From: Phycisphaerae bacterium
GTDB lineage: Bacteria > Planctomycetota > Phycisphaerae > Phycisphaerales > UBA1924
Reading direction: 5' to 3'
NCBI GenBank assembly: GCA_030426395.1
Contig: JAUHYE010000023.1
Span: 1-36,382, forward strand
DNA: 36,382 nucleotides
Shown: positions 9,301 through 18,300 of the stretch, piece by piece
Numbering within the stretch: position 1 is the first letter of the stretch
Layout of the letters: each line of letters begins with the position of its first letter
Made by a program: the position numbers and the translations under genes
The notes under the pieces: generated by a model
Seen by the model: the letters and a program-made list of their open reading frames with translations, nothing else
The model's database searches: none
What the model was told of the DNA's origin: nothing

Positions 9301-12300
9301 TCGAGGCGATGCTGGAGGACTTGTCCGCCGTGCCCACGGTGCGCGAGACGGCCATCGTGCCCATCGCCAACGCGGATGCGGGCGAAGTCGGCGATCGGGC
9401 GCTCGCGATCTATCAGGCGCAGGTTGCCGGCGTGCCGGGCGCGGGTGAGGTCGAGCTGTCGGTGAACGAGGCGACCAACGCGCTCGAGATCGTTGCCGAC
9501 GCGCGGGCGATGGAGCGGTTCCTTGGCGTGATCGACCTGCTGCAAGACCAGGTCGGCCCGCCGCGCGAGGCGCGGCTCATCCAACTCCAGCAAGCTCGCG
9601 CTGCCGACGTGATCGAGTTCCTGCGAGACCTTGTTGGTTCGAGCACGTCACTGCGGCAGCAGGGCGGGCCCGAGCCGGTGTTCGAGGCGATCGAGAGCAC
9701 CAACGCGATCCTCGCGGCGGCGGTGCCGTCGCAGTTCGGCATCATCGAGCAGTTGGTGCGTGATCTCGACCGACAGGAGTCGGCCGGCCGCCAGCCGCTG
9801 CGGATCCTGCGATTGCGCGCGACCGAGGCGGGCAGCATCGCGTCGATGCTGCAAGAGAGCTACCAGCGTCGCACGCCCGAGGAGCGGGCCCGCCAGCCGG
9901 TGGATATCCAGGCCGACGCTGCGACCAACACGCTGCTGATCTCGGCACACCCCGACGTGATGCCCGAGATCGAGGCGGTGGTGTCGCAGCTCAACGACTC
10001 GCGCACGATCGACGACGAGGATCGTGAGATCCGCATCTTCCCGCTGCAGCACGCGCGTGCCGAGGAGCTGGCCCGGACCATCGACGATATGTACCCGGCG
10101 CCGCCCATGCCCTACGACTCGCGGGGTCGGCCGCGGCCCGATCTGCAGCAACCCAAGGAAGTGGTCGTCCGTGCGAATCGCGGCACGAACGCGCTGATCG
10201 TCGATGCGCCGAGTCGACGGCTGGCCGGGTTCGAGCAGATCGTGCAATCGCTCGATCGCTCGGAGCTCGCGGGCGACGTGACCGTGCGGACGTACCGGCC
10301 GCTGCGCGCCGAGCCGCAATCGGTGGCGACGGCGATTCGTGATCTGGCGAACACGGGCGCGCTGGGTGGCAGTCCGCGCACGCCACTGAGCGTGTCGATC
10401 GAGCCGGCGACGCGGTCGATCATCGTGAGCGGGCCGGCCGAGGCGTTCGTGCAGGTCGAGGCATTGTTGGCCGACCTGGATGGCGCCCCGACGCGTGCCG
10501 AGTCGAGCGTGAAGCTGTACAAGTTGCAATACGCCCGGGCCGATCGGCTGGAGCCGCTGCTGCGTGACCTGCTGACGACGCGGTTGCGTGAGCAGCAGCA
10601 GGTCGAGGGTGGGCTGGGGGTGGCCGACGTGGCCTCGCTCCTGACCGTGAGCGCCGAGCCGGCGACGAACACGCTGATCATCTCCGCGCCGCCCGTTGCG
10701 CAGGAGTTGGCGGCGAGCCTGGTCGAGGCGCTCGACACCGACGAGGTCGGCGCGAGCGCGCCGGTCGTGCGCGTGGTGCCGCTGAGCTATGGCCGTGCCG
10801 ACCAGATCGGGCCGCAGCTCCAGCGTGCAGTCTCCGACCTTGTGCTGCCCAGCGGCGGCGAGGTACGCGTGAGTGCGGTGGGGGGCGCCAACGCGCTCAT
10901 ATTGACCGGTGCTCAGAGCGACCTGGAACTTGTTGACACGCTCGTTGATGACCTTGATACGCCACCGTTCGACCCCGAGGCCGTGGGCGTGGAGACGTTC
11001 GAACTTGCGCACGCCGACGCCGAACGCATCGGCCCGGTTATCGAGCGCCTGCTCGAGCAACAGCGCGAGACCAACCAGTTCATCTTGCGTGAGTTGCTCC
11101 GCCGTGATCCAACGGCGACGCAGGTGACCCCAGTTCGTGTCGAGATCGATAGCTCGACGAACGCGTTGTTGGTGTCGGGGCCGTCGAAGATGGTCGAGCT
11201 GGCCCGCGAGCTCATCGAGAAGCTGGATCGTCCCTCGGCCGAGAGCAATCGCACGCTGCTGACCTACACGCCCGTGCGTGCCGACCCGCAAGCATTGGCT
11301 GATGCGGTGTCGCGCGTGGCCGACCAGACGATCGAGGTCGACCGTTTAGGCCTGGAAATCTCGGCCGAACCCAACACCGGAACCGTGCTGGTGGTGGGCG
11401 GCGAGTCGGCGGCGATCAAGGCCGTCGAGCTGCTCCAACGCTTCGACGACCAATCCCCTGCGACACCGGTGGCCGACGTCACGGTTGTGTCTTTGCGCAA
11501 CGCATCAGCGACGAGCGTGGCGCAGACGATCGAGCCATTGTTGAATGATCGCGGCCGTTGGCCAGCCGAACTCGTGCGTGCGGAGCGTGCGGGCATGTCG
11601 ATCCCGCGTCCGACCGTGCGTGCCGATGCGCAGGCGAATCGGTTGGTGCTGAGCGTCCCGAGCGCGATGATGTCGATGGCCAGCAAGCTCATCGAGGCCA
11701 TGGATGCTGCCCCCGATGGTCAGGGCGAGCTCGACGTTCGGCTCGTACGGCTGACGCGTGGAGATGCCGACTCGGTTGCTTCCGCGGTGCAGGACGCGCT
11801 GCGGGCCAGCATCCGGCCCGGCCAGCCCCAACCGACGGTTCGCGCCGAGACGCGCAGCAACAGCATCGTGATCTCTGCCTCGCAGTCGCAGATCGAGGAG
11901 GCTGTTGATCTCATCAACGAGATGGACGTTCAGGTCGAGCCCGAAGCCATCGGCGTGCTGACGCTGCGCCTGACGCACACTCGGGCGGAGACGCTGGCGC
12001 CGATCCTCGAGACCATCCTTCAGCAGGAGTCGATCGTCGACCTGCTGCCGTGGTGGGCCGTGGGCGACTTCGCCGCCCGGAATCCGGATCAGGCCGCGAA
12101 GCCGACGATCCGCGTGATCCCCGAGCCGGGCAGCAACACGGTGGTGGTCGCCGCGCCGCGACCGATGCTCGAACTCGCCCAGCAGGTGGCCGCCGAGCTG
12201 GACGTTGCCGAGAGTTCGAGCGGCGCCGGCCAGCGATTGGTGCGGCTGATCCCGCTGCGCAACGCCGATGCGGCCCAGGTGTCGCAGAACCTTATCGACG

Positions 12301-15300
12301 TGCTGACCTCGAACGAAGGTGGTGTCGAGCCGCCGGTGATCCGCGTCGACCAGGGCAGCAACACGCTCATCGTGCGGGGCACCGCGGCGCAGATGACCGA
12401 GATCGAGAGCCTGGCCCAGCAGATCGATTCCGCCACGCTCGCCGGCAGCCGGCAGATGCGACTGATCCCCATCGATCGCTCGCGCGGCGATGCGGCGGCG
12501 GTCGCGCAGACGCTGCAACAGCTCCTCGAAAGCCAGGGCGGCGTGAAGGTCCAGGTCATCGGCGTTGATGAACTCTTGAAGGACGCCAAGCCAATCGGGC
12601 CCGGCAGCGCGTTGCCGCAACGGCGTGATCCGCTGGCCGAGGCCGTGATGTCGGCTGTGCTGGCAGGCTTGCAGGATGCGCAGCCGGAAACATCTGCCGC
12701 GCAGGACGACCAGCCGGCGGAGGAGCCCGAAGCCGAGCCGGCGGTCACCATCGCGGTCGACCCGGCTACGAACACGCTCGTGGTGCTCGGTTCGCCGCGT
12801 GTGACCGATCGACTCGCCGCTCTGGCCGATCAGATCCAGCAGCAGATGCCACGCCAGGCCACGCGTACGCGAGTGATCCGCCTTCCGAGCTCGGCCGACG
12901 CGAACGCGATCGCGCAGCTCGTTCGCCAGACGGTGCAGCGCGTCGGTCGCGCGAGCACGGAGAACCCCTCGGGTTTTACCGGTGATCCCAACGTCGTTCC
13001 GGATCCTATAGGTTCGTCGCTCATCGTTTGGTCGAACGACACCGACTTCGAGGTGCTGGGCGAGCTCATCGCCGCGGTGTCCCGGCTCGAAGCCAGCGAA
13101 CAACTGACCCTGAAGGTCTACCCGCTGGTCAATATCGACGCCGACGATGCAGCCGATTCGATTAACGACCTGGTGAGCGCGCAGCCTACCGGGCAGCAGG
13201 CACGCCGGTTTCGCTGGCAGCCGCAGCCATCGCGAGCGAGCGAACTGGAATTGCTGGGGCCCGATGGGCAGCGCGTGAAGGCATCGATTGATCCAGACAC
13301 CGTGCGCGTGCTGGCCGATCCGAGCGGGACTCGTCTGGTGGTCACCGCGCCCAACGACGTGCTGCCGCTGATCGATTCGTTCGTGAGCCTGATTGATCAG
13401 AGCCCGCTTGCCGATCGCTTGTCGATCCGTCGTTATGCGCTCGATAACGCCGAGGCGCAGCAGCTCTCGGGCGCCTTTCGCGACCTCTTTCGTGCCCAGC
13501 GCCGTGGTCCTGGTGGCAATTCCCTACCCGAACCCAGCTTTGTGGCCGACGATCGCACCAATGCGTTGCTCGTGACGGCTTCGAGCGAGCAGCACGAGGA
13601 GATCGAGCGATTGCTCGTCGATGCCGACTCGCCCGCGCGCGACAAGGGGCTGGAGATGGCGATCCTGCCATTACAGAACGCCCTGCCGCGAACCGTCGCG
13701 CAAGTCATCAACCAGGTGCTCATCGGCAATGACCCGGGCCGTAAGGGCAAGCTGAACGTGTCGGCCGACGACGATGCGGGGATGCTGGTGGTCCGTGCCG
13801 AGCCCGAGTTGCTGGTCGAGGTTCGCGAACTCGCCGAGCAACTCGACTCGGCAAGCGTCGAGGGAGCGCCCATCCGCACGATCAAGCTCGAGACGGCCGA
13901 CGCGCCGACCGTGGCGCAGGCCATCCAGCGTTTCATGAGCGATCGAGCACAGTCCGCCGGTCGCGGGCGTCGTGGGCAGACACGGGTGAACGTGGTCGGC
14001 GAGCGTCGGAGCGGCACGCTGATCGTTGCCGCGTCGGATGCCGACTTTGCGCAGATCGAAGAGTTGGTTGGCGCGCTGGACATGCCCGCTGCCGCTCGTG
14101 ATCTGCGCATGGAGATCGTGCGCATCGAGAACGGGGCTGCCGACGACCTGGACGATGCGGTGAGCGATCTGGTCTTGCAGCTCTATGACGAACGCGTGTG
14201 GGGCGGTTGGAACCGCGGCCAGGAGGCCCCCCCCGAAGACAAGATTTACACGACTGTTCACGAGCCGAGCAACAGCATCATTGTGCTGGGCCAGGGCGAG
14301 ACGATGGACCTGGTGCTGAGCCTCATCGACAGCCTCGACAAGGAGAACAGCGACATCACGCGCAAGATCGTGCGCACGGTTCCGATCAAGGACGGCGACC
14401 TCAACGCGATTGCGCAGATCATCCGCCAGGCGTTCGAGGAGAACGATAGCGGCCGGTGGTGGATCAGCTGGGGTCAGGAAACCGTCAACGTCTCGATCGA
14501 TCGGCAGCGCCGCCTGCTCATCCTGGTTGGCGAGAAGGCCAAGGTCGATCAGGCCGTCGAGTACGCCGAGACACTCGCGGCCACGCCCGGCATCGAGGGT
14601 CGCGAGATCAAGGTCATCCCGTTGCGCCACGCCAACGCGCAGCGCGCCCAAGACACGCTGCGTCAGTTCTTCGAGCAACGCGCCAGAGCCGAGGGTCGGG
14701 GCGGCAGCGAGGTGACCGTCATCGGTTCGACAGACGGCAACATCCTCATCGCCACCGCGGGCGAGGACGACATGGCCTTGCTCAACGATATGGTGGCGCA
14801 GATCGACCAGCCCGATCTGGGCGTGGGTCGCAGCATCGAGGTCTTCGCCCTGCGCTCGATGGACCCGCGCGAAGCGGGCGACGCGATCCGCAACATGATC
14901 CCCAGCAGCGGCCGCGACGACGCGATCCGCATCACGCCGCAGCCCAGTCGCAACGCGATCGTGGTGTCGGCGCTGGACGAGCAATTCCCACTCATCAAGG
15001 CTCTGCTGGAGAAGCTGGATACCGACTCGGCGATCCCGTTCGTCAGTGTGCAACTGGCCGAGGCGCGTGCGCCGCAGGTCGCGCGCGATCTTCGCAGCGC
15101 GATCCCGGAAGGCATGAACGTCGAGCTGACGGCGGTCGATCGCACCAACACCATCATCATCTCGGGCGGGAATGAGGAATCGATCAACTGGGTGCGCGAG
15201 CAGATCGCGTTGTTCGATGTCGCCAGCGCGCCGCCTGCGACCGAATTCCGTCGCGTGCCGCTCACCCACGCGAGCGCGTACGACGTCTTCCTGACGCTTC

Positions 15301-18300
15301 GCGAAGCCATCCGCGCCCAGCGGCGCGAGGCTGGCGAGCCCGCGCCCGGCCTCGAGTACAGCATCGATGAGAACATCATCACGCTGACAGCCGAGCCCGA
15401 CGAGATGGACCAACTGGTTCGGATCATCGAGCAACTCGACGTCGAGACGGGCACCGAACGGACGACGCAGTTCGTGAAGCTGCGCTTTGCCGAGGCCAAG
15501 ACCGTGGCCGATGCGCTCAACCTGTTCTACGGACCACGCGCGCCAGAGGCAAGTAGCCAGGCGGCCCGTGACGTGAGCATCCTGAGCATCGACGTCAGCA
15601 ACACGCTGGTCATCGCCGCTGGGGAGGAGCAGTGGGAGGGCATCCAGAGCCTGCTCGAGCAGTTCGATACCGAGGCGTACTCGACCGGCCGGCAGTTGCA
15701 TGTCATCCCGCTGCGCAATGCCGACGCCCGGAATGTGGCCGACGCGCTCAACGAGGGCTTCCAGGCCCCGCTCGAACAGCAGATCCAGCGCGAGCAGGCA
15801 CGACGGCAGGGCAACCAGGGCAACCAGGGCCGCCAGACGACGCCCGAGCAGCCCACCGTGCTGATCGATCCGGGTGAGACGCCGGTCGTGTCGGCCGAGG
15901 TCGAGACCAACTCGCTCATCGTGTTCGCGAATGTGCAGGACCTGGAGCGCATCCAGGCTATCGCGAAGTCGCTCGACGGCGAGGGGGCGGGCCGGCTGCC
16001 CGACGCCCGCGTTATCGCGCTGAACTCGGGTCGCGCGTCGCGCATTGCACAAGCCGTCCAGCGAATCTTCATCGATCCACTCGGCCGTCGCGGCCCGCGC
16101 ACGCCCGTGGTGTTCGGCGATGACGCCAGCAACATGATCGTGTTCCGCGGCTCGGACGCCGACTTCACGCAAGTGCGGGCGCTCGTGCAGACGCTGGAGA
16201 CCGAGAGTTCGTCGGCAGACGTGCGTGTGCGGACGCTGGTGGTGAAGGGCATCCCCGCCACGCGGATGCGCGAGACGCTGCTGAATTCGTTCCGCGTGCG
16301 AGCCCAGCAACTCAACGAGGGTCTGGGCATCGAGGTTGACCGCGACAGCAACGCGCTTGTGATTGCCGCCAGCGAGCGTTTGTTCGAGGAGATGAAGGAG
16401 GTCGTCGAGAAGCTCCAGGGCGAGCTCGCCGGCGTTGACGGTCAGGTCGAGGGGCTCGACCCCGCCGGCCCCGTCGGGCTGGGTCAGGCCATCCGCATCA
16501 TCACGCTCAACTCGCACTCGCCGCAACAGATGGTCGACCTGGCCAATCAGCTCGGCCTCACTCGCCCGACGCAGGCCGATCGGCCCGGTGTCGTGGGCGA
16601 GCCGATCACTATCGTGCCGCTGCCGGCGCGAAATTCGGTGGCGGTCGTCGCGAGCGCGGCGGACGCGGATCGTGTCGAGCAACTCGTGAAGGCCATCGAC
16701 AATGGCGGCGTGAAGGACGCCCAGTCGGTATCGCTGGTTCGGCTCAAGACCGCATCGGCCGACGACGTGGCGCGAGTCGTGCGAGACATGCTCAGCCCGC
16801 GTGCCGAGCAAGGCCAGACCGCCACGGCCCGTGCGCTCGCCGAGCAGGTGCGCCGCCGCAAGATGGCGATGGGCGATGCCGGCCCCGAATTCGACCTCAC
16901 CGTGCCGGTGCAACTCGGCGTCGACGCCGGATCCAACTCGCTGCTCATCGCGTCGACGCCGGCCAACGTGCGGGCCGTCGAGCAACTCGTTGCCTCGCTC
17001 GACCGCTTGCCGGTTGGCGAGGCCGTGGTCGCCCGCATCTTCCCGCTCAGCAACGCTGACGCGGGCCGGATACAGACGATCATCGAGGGTCTGTTCCGCG
17101 AGGGCGAGGCCATCCGCCGCGTGCCGGGCACGCAGCGCGAGGGCGTGCCCACGACCGCCACGGGCCAGGCGCTCGCGGGCGAGGTCGCCATCGAGGTCGA
17201 CGCGCGCACCAACTCATTGATCGTCGTCGGCCGCGAGGAGGGCGTCGCCTTCGTCGAGGTCCTGCTGGCCGACCTCGACAGTGAGGAGTCCGTTGGCTGG
17301 ATCGAGCCGACCATCATCACGCTCGACCACGCCGACGCGACGGACATCGCCGACCTCATCCGTAGCACGCTCATCGATGGCGTCGCCGACGCGCCGCAGG
17401 CCGCGGGCCTGCGTGAGCAGGTCGGCCGCCTCCGCATGGTGCAGCAGGGCAAGGACCCGCTGGAGGCTGGCGCCCGGCTCGACAGCGACCTGTTCGGCAC
17501 GCTCAGCGGGCTGACGATCCTGCCCGAGCCCAACGGCAACCGGCTGATCATCGTCGCCAGCCCGGCGAACCTGCGCATCGTGACGGAACTCGTCAAGATG
17601 CTCGACGTCGAAGCCGCTGCGGCGAGCAATCAGGTCCGCTTCTTCGCGCTCGAGCGTGCCTCGGCCGATCGTGTGGCCGACCTGGTCGAAGAGATCTTCG
17701 ATGATCGCCGCCGTGCGGGTGTCGATCGCGACGAGGATGCCGTCATCATCCAGCCCGATCTGCGGACGAACACGCTGGTGGTATCCACCAGCCCACGCAG
17801 CTTCGCCGTGCTCGAGGACCTGATCAGCAACCTCGACCGCAACGAAGGGCGCGTAACCGTGGGCCTGCACACCGTCGACGTTCGCGGTGCCGACGTGGAG
17901 CAGCTCGCGCCACGCATCGAGCGGCTGATGCGTGATCGCATCGACGCCGCCACGGGCAACGGCCAGGCCGAGTCGGCCCAGGACGTGTTCTCCATCGAGC
18001 CCAGCCGCTCGACCAACCAACTCCTGGTGGTTTGTAGCGAGGAGAACCTGGAGGTCGTACGCGGTCTAGTCGAGAGCCTGTCCCGTGAGGAGCAACGCAT
18101 CACCGGCGCCGCCGAGATCGCACTCATCGGCCTCGAGCGCGGCCGCGCGGCACAGATCGTCGAGTCGATCCGGACCCTGTACGTCGACCCCGAGAACGAC
18201 AAGCGCGGCGACAACTCCGTGAGCGTCGTGGCCGAGGATCGCAGCAACTCCATCGTCGTCAGCGGCACGGCCAACGACGTGGCCAAGGTGCGAGAGCTCG

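Noticed and set aside
13671-16985. Minus-strand open frame of 1,104 codons inside the secretin gene
   Set aside because: It is a shadow of the high-GC secretin coding frame. The plus strand shows repeated conserved domain motifs throughout, while the minus frame shows none.
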